This document shows, one piece after another, positions 16,461 to 25,259 of a stretch of DNA of 64,000 nt. How positions within the stretch are numbered: position 1 is the first letter of the stretch; the number at the start of each line of letters is the position of its first letter. The position numbers and the translations under genes were made by a program. Under the pieces are notes generated by a model. It was not told where the DNA came from and did no database searches. It was given only the letters and a program-made list of their open reading frames with translations. The DNA comes from Paenibacillus endophyticus (lineage in GTDB: Bacteria; Bacillota; Bacilli; Paenibacillales; Paenibacillaceae): the NCBI RefSeq assembly GCF_014192395.1, contig NZ_JACHXW010000010.1, positions 131,592 through 195,591 on the forward strand. Direction: 5' to 3'.

Positions 16461-17057
16461 TCAAGCCATCAGCTTGACCAGTCCATTGATATGCGCTTGC
16501 GGGCTGGTGCCTTCAAATAGAAGCGAAAAAACGGCATAGCCTTCATTAAATGCAATCACTTGAATAGCAATCATACGGGGATCCTTATCCGGTGGGATCC
16601 ACCCTTTCTCTTGCAAGGTAATCACTAACGCTTCAATTCCTGCAATCCACTTGCGATATTTTTCTTTCAGCAAGACGTGTATCTCCGGATCGTGTTTGGT
16701 TTGCTGGTAGAAATCAATCAGCACTACGATCCACTTATCGACGCCTTTTACCATTTGCCCAAGGCGTATAAGCGTAATCGAGAGCACTTCCTCAAGCGTT
16801 TTATCCGCGGGACTATACTGTTTAGGAATATCAGTCCATCCATTCGTTAATTGAAGCTGATAATCAAGCACATGCATGAATAACTGTTCTTTGTTTGTGA
16901 AATGACCGTAAAATGCACCCTTCGTATGCCCCGTTCGCGCGACGATATCTCCGAGCGTTGTAGCCGCATATCCTTTTTCCGAAAAACAATTCATTCCTGC
17001 TTCAAGAAGCAGCTGATAGGTAGCTTCTCTTTTTAACTGAAATTTATTTTTTGTCAA
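16461..17057 (-). CDS. TetR/AcrR-family regulator
   Basis: About 198 residues. The likely start is TTG at 17057, seven bases after GGAGGT; the ATG at 17072 overlaps that site and has none of its own. The helix-turn-helix lies at about 24-60: FSEKGYAATTLGDIVARTGHTKGAFYGHFTNKEQLF (split here as AATTLGDIVARTGHTKGAFY). The C-terminal domain would bind a ligand. The DHA2 exporter gene lies upstream on the same strand, 550 bases away, and is a possible target. Confidence 0.9.
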   Translation of the reverse strand: MTKNKFQLKREATYQLLLEAGMNCFSEKGYAATTLGDIVARTGHTKGAFYGHFTNKEQLFMHVLDYQLQLTNGWTDIPKQYSPADKTLEEVLSITLIRLGQMVKGVDKWIVVLIDFYQQTKHDPEIHVLLKEKYRKWIAGIEALVITLQEKGWIPPDKDPRMIAIQVIAFNEGYAVFSLLFEGTSPQAHINGLVKLMA

Positions 17058-17072
17058 TATGGCCACCTCCAT

Positions 17073-17552
17073 CGTATCAGGACCTAATCAGGAACCTGTC
17101 TATTATTGCATTAAGATCATTATAACAATCGACAACGACTCAGTTAAAATCCGAAAGTATGGTGAGGCAAACTTAGCTGGCATAGCATACCGTTTCTAGT
17201 TTGTGCAACTATCGTTCTTAGCTAACTTAATTATGTAGGGGAATAAAAAACATATTCACTTCTCGCTTGGTTTCTACCGTTCCTCTAGCATCAATATGAC
17301 TTGTCATGTTCGGGAAACCGAATACCACATCTATGGTGACTTGTACAAAACAACCATTTTTGCCCCTTACAACAAATACTTGCACAGTATTCAACTCATT
17401 ATAAACTTTTTCGCTTAATTATACTGCTTGTACGCTTCATGTAATACGCCGATCCGATCATTTTCTCCAACAAAATGGCATCTTCGAGCAGGTGGAACGA
17501 GAACCCGAATAGTCCTAATCATGCTAATGATGCTGAACTCTATAATAATAAA
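17073..17552. other. Intergenic stretch without a gene
   Basis: Only a short open frame (17415-17606, minus) without ribosome binding site or domain is present. The TetR promoter should lie here. I see no repeat or RNA motif. Confidence 0.6.
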
Positions 17553-17590
17553 ATAAAAACAGCCTTGGCAACTAAAGGTCAAGGCTGTTC
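17553..17590 (-). terminator. Terminator of the DHA2 exporter gene
   Basis: AACAGCCTTG (17559-17568) pairs with CAAGGCTGTT (17580-17589). The minus strand runs on into TTTTTATTTTATT. Confidence 0.9.
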
Positions 17591-17620
17591 CATTCGAGCG
17601 ATTCATTGTCCGATCCGCAG

Positions 17621-19138
17621 TTAGTGACCCATCATCGCCGCCGGGTCCGGTTTCTCCCCTCCAACGGGTCCGTCTTCTACCTGCAGCTTCGGTTTACGTA
17701 GAAGGAGCGACAGTGCAATACCTGCGGTCGCAAGGCACGCAGACAGGAAGAATGTGTCGCCGTAACCCGCAACGACGGCGCTTAGCGGATTGGCGTCCGC
17801 TCCCGCGCTTGCGGCATGGGAAGTGATCTGCGAAGTCAGATAACCCGTCAAGCCCGCGACCGCGAACGAGACGACAACTTGCTGAGCTGCTGTCGTCAGC
17901 GGCGTAACGCGGCTCACCAGAGCGCGAGGCGCAGAGTTCAGGACATGCGTGTTCAGCGGCATCATGGAGAAGCCCATGCCAAGACCCATGATGCTTATGC
18001 ACAGAATGATCACCCACAACGAGGTATCCAACGATATGCTGGACAAGATGTAAAGGGAGATGGACACGACGGTAAGACCGGAGAAGGCGAGCGGCCGCGC
18101 GCCGATCTTATCGAACAATCGGCCGCTGATTGGCATGCCGATAGCCGCGCATAGTGCATAAGGCATCAGAATCCAGCCCGTTTCAAATGCGGTGTAGTGC
18201 ATGACGCCTTGCAGATACAACGGCACGATCAGCATTGCTCCGAACATCGCAAGCTGTACGATCCACGTCAAGATGATGCTGCGTGTAAAGTCGGATGACT
18301 TGAACACCTTCAGCTCCAGCAGCGGCTGCTTCTGTCCTAATTCCACAAAGATAAAAAGGATAAGCGCAATCCCGCCGACAGTCAATCCCGTAATTGTCGA
18401 AGTGCTGGACCAGCTGGTGCCGCCTTCGCTTACGCCGAACGCAAGCATGGAGAAGGCGATCGGCGCGAGAAACATGCCGACGAGGTCCAGATGAGGCGCC
18501 GCATGACGTTCGGATTTCGGCAAATACTTATACCCGAGAATAAGAGCGATAATGCCGATCGGCAGATTGATGATAAAAATCCAGTGCCAGCTGACAGAAT
18601 CGACCAGCCAGCCGGATAGCACTGGACCGAATGCCGGCGCCAGCAGCATTGGAATGCCGAGTAAGCCCATGATGGACCCGCGGCGCTCTGGAGGCGCGAG
18701 CTTGAACACCATGGTCATCCCGATCGGAGCCACCATTCCGCCGCCCAAGCCTTGAATGACGCGGTAAATGATCAGCTGTTCCGGCGTTTGCGCGATGCCG
18801 CACAGCACGGAGCCGATTGTAAACAAGGCGATCGTAATCATGAAAATCTGCTTGGATCCGAATTTATCGGTCATCCAGCCTGCAAGCGGGATAACGGCCG
18901 CTAAAGCCAGCGTATAGCCGGTGATGGTCCATTGGATCGTTTTCAGATCGGTGTCAAAGTACTCTACGAGATTCGGTATGGCATTATTAACGACGGTGCT
19001 GTCCAGAATAACCATGATCATGGCAACAATAATGGCTATGAGCGGGGGGAGAATGGCTTTCAGCGAGAAGTTGTCTCCGCCGGCTGCCGCTGGTTTTGTT
19101 TGCGAAGGAGCTGACATATGTTCCTGCTTTCTGCTCAT
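17621..19138 (-). CDS. DHA2-family (EmrB/QacA) drug exporter, 14 TM helices
   Basis: 505 residues, usual length for 14-helix DHA2 transporters. Motif A appears as LAGWMTDKFGSKQIF between helices 2 and 3, and motif C region as GLLGIPMLLAPAFGPVLSGWL in helix 5 (LAPAFGPVLSGWL). DSTVVNNAIPNL in helix 1 is the DHA2 signature. It exports drugs or metabolites by proton antiport. The TetR gene downstream on the same strand may control it. The N-terminal 25 residues are polar and cytoplasmic. Confidence 0.92.
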   Translation of the reverse strand: MSRKQEHMSAPSQTKPAAAGGDNFSLKAILPPLIAIIVAMIMVILDSTVVNNAIPNLVEYFDTDLKTIQWTITGYTLALAAVIPLAGWMTDKFGSKQIFMITIALFTIGSVLCGIAQTPEQLIIYRVIQGLGGGMVAPIGMTMVFKLAPPERRGSIMGLLGIPMLLAPAFGPVLSGWLVDSVSWHWIFIINLPIGIIALILGYKYLPKSERHAAPHLDLVGMFLAPIAFSMLAFGVSEGGTSWSSTSTITGLTVGGIALILFIFVELGQKQPLLELKVFKSSDFTRSIILTWIVQLAMFGAMLIVPLYLQGVMHYTAFETGWILMPYALCAAIGMPISGRLFDKIGARPLAFSGLTVVSISLYILSSISLDTSLWVIILCISIMGLGMGFSMMPLNTHVLNSAPRALVSRVTPLTTAAQQVVVSFAVAGLTGYLTSQITSHAASAGADANPLSAVVAGYGDTFFLSACLATAGIALSLLLRKPKLQVEDGPVGGEKPDPAAMMGH

Positions 19139-19230
19139 TGAGCTGTTTATGGATGGAAATCATGGTCGAGAATCAAATTTTCACTGAATCATGAGCGCAG
19201 CTTATTACAGTTTACATCACCACGCATCCG

Positions 19231-21654
19231 TCAATATGACGCTTTCTCGTACAAATGTGCAGGCAATGCCTGCACGAACGGCGACCAATCACCAGTGGCA
19301 TAAAGATGAAGCCGGTGCATGGCCCGCGTGCACGCTGTATATAGAAGCTTGCGTTCGTTTTCCCGGCCGTATGCTTCGGGCGAAGCGTCATAGACCAATA
19401 CTGCATCAAACTCGACACCCTTGGCTAGATACACAGGAATGACCATCACTCCTTTTTCAAAGTCCTGCGTCTCCTTCGTAATGAGGCGAGTGGCTTCTGC
19501 TCCATGAATCCGTAACGATTGATGGGCCTCACGGCTTTCGGCTGCAGTCTTCGTAATGACGGCGATGGAATCGAAGCCCTCGGCTATGAGCGCCTCGATG
19601 TCGGCCAGAATTTGCGCATCACGCATCTCCCCTCCAACAAGTGTTGTCAGAAGGGGCTTTGGGCCTTCCCTTTCAAAAGGGGCAATCTCTTCCCCGCCTG
19701 GAAGCATCCGTTTCGTAAATTCAACAATCTCCCTGGTTGAACGATAACTGCGGACAAGTCTGACAAGGGTTGTTTCAGCTTCCCCGAAAAGACGTACAAG
19801 CGGCGAATCGGATGCAGCCAAACTTGTAGACTGCATGAAGATCGCTTGCCCGAAATCCCCGAGTACCGTCATCCGAGCACGGGGAAACAGCTTTTTTAGA
19901 TATTCATATTGAAAGGACGAATAATCCTGACCCTCGTCAACGAAAACATAACGGATTTCCGTGTTCGTCCGAACGCCTTCTATCAGTTCTTTTACATACA
20001 AATACGGAGTCGCATCCTCGTAAAACAACTCATTCCGGAGCAGCATTTCCTTTGTCTGCCTGCATATTTCAGTCCAAAGCGGGGGGATGTAGGCCCCATT
20101 CGTTTTCTCCCGATAAGCGGCCTCGCTCTCAAATAATTGGCCATAAATGCCTTTGACATCTATAAACGAGTATTTTTTCACACCTTTCCTTAACGGTATA
20201 AAGCTTTCTTTCACAATCCTGCTGCGCAGCAAATCTTCCTCCCTGCGGGAAAAGTCAAAGTCACCTTCATCTTCTCTACGCTTATGGTTCATTTTCTCGC
20301 GAACTGTGGCGAATTGCTCCGCGATGTCGAATACTTCCCTATCTTTATGCAGCATGCTGAAAACCTCTGCATACTGCTCGGTATCGAGATAATTCAACTC
20401 ATCCTGTACCCATGGCGCATCCCGTTCCAGGCGTTCAAGCGAAGCAAGCTCATTCAGCAGCCAATCCTGCAAGAGATCGACACGGTTGAGCAGCGGCAAG
20501 GAACGGTCATAACGATAAAATTCCGCTCTCATTCGCTCCGCTGTAATCAAATTGCGGTCCCGAATCCGAATACTGTTGAAGCACATGCCTTCTCGTCCCA
20601 ACCACATTCCATAATTCTGCAAGGCTTGCAGGAAATACTCCGAAGCTTTATATGCAATCCCCTGGAGACGCGCCTCATACCCCGGTGCTCCCTGCGCGGT
20701 CAGTACATATTCGATCTGATCGAAGGGATCCTCCGACCGTAACGAGGAACCAAGCCAATAGTCGAGATATTCCTGAAAAGTCGTCTGCTGCATATTCTCC
20801 TCACCGAGTTCCGGAAGGACGGTAGAGATATAGCTGGTAAACATCGGATTCGGAGAGTAAAGAACAATCTGATCGGCCCTGATCGACTGGCGATGTTTGT
20901 ACAGCAAGTACGCCACCCGCTGCAATGCCGCTGAAGTCTTCCCGCTGCCGGCTGCCCCTTGTACGATAAGCATATGGCTTTTATCATTACGGATGATCGC
21001 GTTTTGTTCCTTCTGGATAGTTGCAACGATACTTTTCATTTGCGAGTCCGCACCTTTTCCGAGCACTTGCTGCAGCAATTCATCCCCTATTGTCTCGTTC
21101 GCGTCAAACATATTTCGAATATGACCGTTTTGAATTTGATACTGCCGTTTGAGCTCCATCTCCCCTTCAATTCGTCCAGCCGGCGTGACATAAGACGCCA
21201 ATCCGGGAGAGTAGTCATAGTATAGACTCGCGATTGGCGTACGCCAGTCATAGATTAGAAAACTCAAGCCGTCCTCTTCGATGAAAGAAGATACTCCGAT
21301 ATAAATCTGCTCGCTGTGGTTCTGACCATCCTCCTTAAAGTCGATGCGCCCAAAATAAGGAGACGGGAGCAGACGGTTCATGTTTTTCCATTGCTGCGTC
21401 AATAGCTTGTGACCGCGCTCCCTTTCGGCTAATATCGCGGACTGCTGGTTAATGGTGTAGAAGCTCTCTTCGAAATCTTCGTACGTACTGGTGTTGATCG
21501 TAACTTCTTCCCAAAACCGTTTGCGGATGTCCGTAGCCTGATCGTGCAGCCCGGCAACCTCCGGCTCCAGTTCGGTAATTCTCGCCTGCAGCTTGTTCCT
21601 AACCCCTGCCAGCCTCTCCTGTTCCTGCCGCCAATCCTTCGTTTGCATTTCCAC
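19231..21654 (-). CDS. helD: HelD-like UvrD-superfamily helicase (RNA polymerase recycling motor)
   Basis: About 807 residues from the GTG at 21654, eight bases after AAGGAG; the frame extends to 21696 without a site. The N-terminal arm is a coiled coil (about 5-65). The motor shows Walker A GAAGSGKTSAALQR, motif II VFVDEGQDYS, motif III VLGDFGQAIF and motif IV/V RLVRSYRSTREI with a final YTACTRAMHRL. Bacterial HelD pulls stalled RNA polymerase off DNA; B. subtilis HelD has 774 residues. The unusual four-residue IYIG...SFIEEDG segment after the arm fits the secondary-channel region. It appears monocistronic. Confidence 0.88.
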   Translation of the reverse strand: MEMQTKDWRQEQERLAGVRNKLQARITELEPEVAGLHDQATDIRKRFWEEVTINTSTYEDFEESFYTINQQSAILAERERGHKLLTQQWKNMNRLLPSPYFGRIDFKEDGQNHSEQIYIGVSSFIEEDGLSFLIYDWRTPIASLYYDYSPGLASYVTPAGRIEGEMELKRQYQIQNGHIRNMFDANETIGDELLQQVLGKGADSQMKSIVATIQKEQNAIIRNDKSHMLIVQGAAGSGKTSAALQRVAYLLYKHRQSIRADQIVLYSPNPMFTSYISTVLPELGEENMQQTTFQEYLDYWLGSSLRSEDPFDQIEYVLTAQGAPGYEARLQGIAYKASEYFLQALQNYGMWLGREGMCFNSIRIRDRNLITAERMRAEFYRYDRSLPLLNRVDLLQDWLLNELASLERLERDAPWVQDELNYLDTEQYAEVFSMLHKDREVFDIAEQFATVREKMNHKRREDEGDFDFSRREEDLLRSRIVKESFIPLRKGVKKYSFIDVKGIYGQLFESEAAYREKTNGAYIPPLWTEICRQTKEMLLRNELFYEDATPYLYVKELIEGVRTNTEIRYVFVDEGQDYSSFQYEYLKKLFPRARMTVLGDFGQAIFMQSTSLAASDSPLVRLFGEAETTLVRLVRSYRSTREIVEFTKRMLPGGEEIAPFEREGPKPLLTTLVGGEMRDAQILADIEALIAEGFDSIAVITKTAAESREAHQSLRIHGAEATRLITKETQDFEKGVMVIPVYLAKGVEFDAVLVYDASPEAYGRENERKLLYTACTRAMHRLHLYATGDWSPFVQALPAHLYEKASY

Positions 21655-22134
21655 AAAACACACTCCTTTTTCTGGGATAAAAAAGAGCATTGACAAATCA
21701 AACTTCCAGATGTAGAATTAAATTAGGAATAGAAGTGGATTCGATTCTAATTTAAATTTGTCAATTACGCTAATGATTATATCATAGCGTTATTTATCGT
21801 TCAATTCTTTTTTTATCCTCAGACAGAATTACATACTAAGCCTGATAATGAGCAATTTAATTAAACCGCAGCTGAGTTCAGCTGACTGAAGGTGGCCCTT
21901 GCATGGATAAGGCGTCATTTTTTTTATGTCCGCTAGCTCTGGCTTGAGATAGATTATATCCTCCGCCGAATCCCATCGAAGATGCCATTCCATTTCCAAT
22001 CATCAGTACCCTCCCTGCTATTACGCCAAATAAGTTTGTTTTAGGAGGCAGCACATCACTCGAGCGGCCTTGCTGCATTGCAGTTTGTACACTCTGTTCG
22101 TCGTTTTTAAAAAAACCGCTCTTGTTATGTGTAA

Positions 22135-22176
22135 ATAAGGGAAAACCCTGATTTCTCTATCAGCGCTTTCCCTTAT
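22135..22176. other. Strong two-part hairpin upstream of fnr
   Basis: ATAAGGGAAA (22135-22144) pairs perfectly with TTTCCCTTAT (22167-22176), and CTGAT with ATCAG inside. No T run follows on the plus strand. It lies 30 bases before the Fnr box. The rest of 21697-22205 shows no convincing gene; an open frame at 21878-22078 (minus) has no recognisable domain. Confidence 0.55.
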
Positions 22177-22205
22177 CAAGGTCTCGGAGCTATAAGGGAT
22201 TTGTC

Positions 22206-22221
22206 TGTGATTTTCATCACA
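22206..22221 (+). promoter_or_regulatory. Fnr box upstream of fnr
   Basis: TGTGATTTTCATCACA is a perfect TGTGA-N6-TCACA site. Its centre lies about 110 bases before the start codon, so it suggests autoregulation by Fnr. A clear -10 was not found. Confidence 0.8.
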
Positions 22222-22323
22222 CCTCCTCAGGAAATTTCAAAAGATCAGTAGAACTCCCGATAAACAAACACGGCTAACTCCTTTATCATGAAGGTAATAA
22301 GAAACGTCGAGGAGTTGGTCCGC

Positions 22324-23076
22324 ATGACCATTCATTTCCCGGTAAAAGAAGAAAACACAGCATCCTTTACAACAATTCCCGTTCATCATAAAGGCATTAT
22401 GGGATTGTTCTCAGAAGAGAATTTCGATAAATTAAAGAGCATTATGTATCTCAAGCAAGCAAAGAAAGGCGAGCATTTATTCTGGGAAGGCGACACTGCG
22501 GACAAATTATACTTTGTCATAAAGGGCGGAGTTCGCATCACGAAGATGTCTGAGCTGGGCAAAAGCTTTATCTTGTATCTGCATCAAGCTGGCGATTTGT
22601 TCGGTCAAATCGATCCCTTTCAAGATTCTGTACAAGGCTTTAGCGCAGAGGTCACCGCAGATTGCGAAGTAGGCATCATTTTGCGAAAGGATCTAGAAGT
22701 TCTAATATGGCAGCATGGCGATTTAGCGATTGAATTTATGAAATGGATGGGCCTCGTTCATCGGATGACCGAAAGCAAATTCCGTGATTTGATGATGTAC
22801 GGCAAACATGGCGCGTTGTGTTCGTTACTGATCAGATTGAGCAATTCCTACGGCGTACCCAGTGGCGAGCATGTGTTGATCGACTATAAAATCAACAATT
22901 CGGAACTGGCTGATATGATCGGCTCGACCCGTGAGAACGTTAATCGGATGTTAAGCGACATGCGTAAAGAAGAGGTGCTCGAATTACAAAATGGTTATAT
23001 CATCATTAAAAAGGCTGCCTTCCTGCGCAGTATTTGCCATTGTGAAAATTGTCCAACGGGAATATGCAGAATGTGA
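22324..23076 (+). CDS. fnr: Fnr-type anaerobic regulator with C-terminal [4Fe-4S] cysteines
   Basis: 250 residues from the ATG at 22324 (GAGGAG nine bases upstream); a second ATG at 22288 lacks a site. A cyclic-nucleotide-binding-like beta roll (about 30-140) leads through a long helix into a winged helix (NNSELADMIGSTRENVNRML). The C-terminus carries CHCENCPTGIC; within it C-x2-C-x4-C equals the spacing of the three cluster cysteines of B. subtilis Fnr, unlike the N-terminal cysteines of E. coli FNR. It should activate anaerobic genes when oxygen is absent. Fnr boxes lie before this gene and before both nitrate operons in the window. Confidence 0.9.
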   Translation: MTIHFPVKEENTASFTTIPVHHKGIMGLFSEENFDKLKSIMYLKQAKKGEHLFWEGDTADKLYFVIKGGVRITKMSELGKSFILYLHQAGDLFGQIDPFQDSVQGFSAEVTADCEVGIILRKDLEVLIWQHGDLAIEFMKWMGLVHRMTESKFRDLMMYGKHGALCSLLIRLSNSYGVPSGEHVLIDYKINNSELADMIGSTRENVNRMLSDMRKEEVLELQNGYIIIKKAAFLRSICHCENCPTGICRM

Positions 23077-23269
23077 TAGCATGCGATATTCCAACAATTT
23101 GTTCTTCCATCGTGACATGTTCATTCAATAGATCATGCATAAAGGGGAGCAGCCCGCTTCTCATTTACCTCTATTCCAAATCTCTCCAATTACTCGTTTC
23201 AATTCACCTTATTGTTTAAATATATCTGCGCAAGCCTATATGTGTGTGATTTCCCATCATCCGCCTCGT

Positions 23270-24550
23270 TTAATACGGCGTTGTTTCATAAGGTAAAGTA
23301 ATCAGTGCAACGACCTCGCCGGCAGAGATGCCTGTGGAGCCTGATGGGATCAGGATGAGGCAGTTGGCCTCTTGAATAGAGACCAGCATGCTCGAGCTAT
23401 TCTTCTCCAGCACGCTTGCCGTTACTTGCTGCTGGGAGATAGTCATCCGCCCTCGAACGTACCGATCATGCGGGCATCCCTTTTTGTAATCAGTCGTTAT
23501 CGTCGCCTTGATAGGAGACTGGGCAAGGCTATCTATTCCTTGCATCGCAAGCAGCGCAGGACGCGCAAACAGCTCAAAACCTACAAAGCAAGCACCGGGA
23601 TTGCCCGATAATCCGAAGACGAGCTTCTTATTTATGACCGCAGCCGAGGTCGGGCATCCCGGCCGCATCGCCACTTTATTGAAGAGCAGCTCGGCTTCGC
23701 TCCCGCTCATTGCAGCAAAAAATTGCGCCATGACATCATAGTCTCCGACAGATACACCGCCGCTGACAATGAGCATGTCGCAGTTTTGTACTGCTGCGTG
23801 AATCGTGCTCACCACTTGGTCGATATCATCAGAAACCGTACCAAGGTGCTCAACAAGACCACCATATTGCTGTACTTGTGCTGCAAGCATATAGGCGTTG
23901 CTATTGCGTATTTTCCCCGGTTGAAGCGGCTCGCCCACAGCAATCAGCTCACTACCGGTCGTTAATATTCCTACTATCGGTCGCCGGTAAACGGGAACCT
24001 GCTCATACCCTAGTGAAGCGAGCAGCGCCATTTGTCCAGGCCCCACGCGAGTGCCTGCGCCCATAAGCAGCTGCCCTGCCTCTACTTCATCACCAGGATT
24101 CGCAATATTTTGTCCGTACTCGACTTTATGTTTCAATCGGATACAATCCTGCCCATCTAGTTGAAGCTCATCGGTCTGCTCGAACATAACAACCGCATCC
24201 GCACCCTCTGGAACGGCTGATCCTGTCATCACACGAATCGCCGTTCCGGGAACCACCTGAAGAGAGGAGACAGAACCCGCAGGCACTTCATCAATCACTC
24301 TAAGACATGCCTTGTTCTGTGTAGATGCAGATCCAGCTTCTTCACTCCAAACGGCATAGCCATCTAATCCCGACCTTCGAAAATGCGGCATACATTCCTT
24401 CGATAACAATGATTCCGAAATTCTTCTATTCAAACATGAATCTATCGATGCATACTCGCTGCTTAACGGGCGGATATGCTGCAGAATCACATGCTGGGCA
24501 TAGTCAACCTTTACTGCCCTCCGGACATATTTATGGCTGCCTTTTTTCAT
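23270..24550 (-). CDS. moeA: Molybdopterin molybdenumtransferase MoeA
   Basis: 426 residues, the usual length. Visible marks are SRRSGLDGYAVWSEE-like N-terminal motif (FRRSGLDGYAV), MTGSAVPEGADAVVMFE, GILTTGSEL, the MoaB/Mog-type subdomain motif SGGVSVGDYD, and LFGLSGNPGACFVGFE with FNKVAMRPG. It inserts molybdate into adenylylated molybdopterin in the cytoplasm. It is the last gene of the transporter-mobA-moeA operon, 32 bases after mobA. The reductase encoded next to it needs this cofactor. Confidence 0.94.
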   Translation of the reverse strand: MKKGSHKYVRRAVKVDYAQHVILQHIRPLSSEYASIDSCLNRRISESLLSKECMPHFRRSGLDGYAVWSEEAGSASTQNKACLRVIDEVPAGSVSSLQVVPGTAIRVMTGSAVPEGADAVVMFEQTDELQLDGQDCIRLKHKVEYGQNIANPGDEVEAGQLLMGAGTRVGPGQMALLASLGYEQVPVYRRPIVGILTTGSELIAVGEPLQPGKIRNSNAYMLAAQVQQYGGLVEHLGTVSDDIDQVVSTIHAAVQNCDMLIVSGGVSVGDYDVMAQFFAAMSGSEAELLFNKVAMRPGCPTSAAVINKKLVFGLSGNPGACFVGFELFARPALLAMQGIDSLAQSPIKATITTDYKKGCPHDRYVRGRMTISQQQVTASVLEKNSSSMLVSIQEANCLILIPSGSTGISAGEVVALITLPYETTPY

Positions 24551-24582
24551 TGCATAACAACCCTTCTTTTCATCCAGCTTGG

Positions 24583-25194
24583 TTACGATTTGAAGACTTC
24601 CAACCGCTGCATGGCCTCGTAGTCGTCAATCGTTTTTATACTGGACACAAATTTCAAGTCAACACCGTTCTCGTACAAATACCGATCATCCCGCTCACTC
24701 CAGAAAATATGCTTTAGCAACGAAGAAAGCTGCGTTTCTCCCCGTTGAAGAAGCGGAACGATATGCGAGGCGCATGTCCGATCATAGATGCCGTGTAATG
24801 GATACCGTTCACCAGCTACCATAGGAACGACGGCTTCAAAACCATCCCGCTTCCTTTCTAGCAATAACTCTGCCGCTTTATTAGATATGAAAGGCATGTC
24901 GCACCCGACTACCCATACAGAAGCGTGCTTCGCGAGAGACAATGCTGCGTGCATGCCTCCAAGAGGACCTTGGCCTTCATAAAAGTCGGTAATAATACGT
25001 ACTGACCGGTTAACGATATTTAAAAAAGGGGTAGGATCTTGGGTTACGACAATCAACTCATCGCATATTTCCCGCATTCGATCCAATTGCCTCGCAATCA
25101 TTGGTTGTCCGCCAAAAGAAAGAAGGGCCTTCAGCTCCCCATTGATTAGTCGATTTGTTCCACCTGCCAAAACCACTCCCGAAAGCATCGCCAT
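24583..25194 (-). CDS. mobA: Molybdenum cofactor guanylyltransferase MobA
   Basis: 203 residues from the ATG at 25194 (AGGAG five bases upstream). LSGVVLAGG opens the nucleotide-binding fold; FYEGQGPLGGMHAAL and VGCDMPFI carry the GTP-binding and metal-binding residues. The loop after LAGG reads TNRLINGELKALL, less regular than the usual SRRMGxDK form, though the lysine is kept. MobA attaches GMP to molybdopterin to give the bis-MGD form used by the reductase downstream in this window. It lies 65 bases after the transporter gene. Confidence 0.88.
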   Translation of the reverse strand: MAMLSGVVLAGGTNRLINGELKALLSFGGQPMIARQLDRMREICDELIVVTQDPTPFLNIVNRSVRIITDFYEGQGPLGGMHAALSLAKHASVWVVGCDMPFISNKAAELLLERKRDGFEAVVPMVAGERYPLHGIYDRTCASHIVPLLQRGETQLSSLLKHIFWSERDDRYLYENGVDLKFVSSIKTIDDYEAMQRLEVFKS

Positions 25195-25259
25195 CACTTC
25201 TCCTATCCGGTTTCTTTTAAATACACGTTAAACAAAAGGATACACTCACGTGTCCGCGG

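Noticed and set aside
21878..22078. 66-codon open frame on the minus strand before fnr
   Set aside because: No ribosome binding site, no recognisable domain, and it ends next to regulatory sequence.
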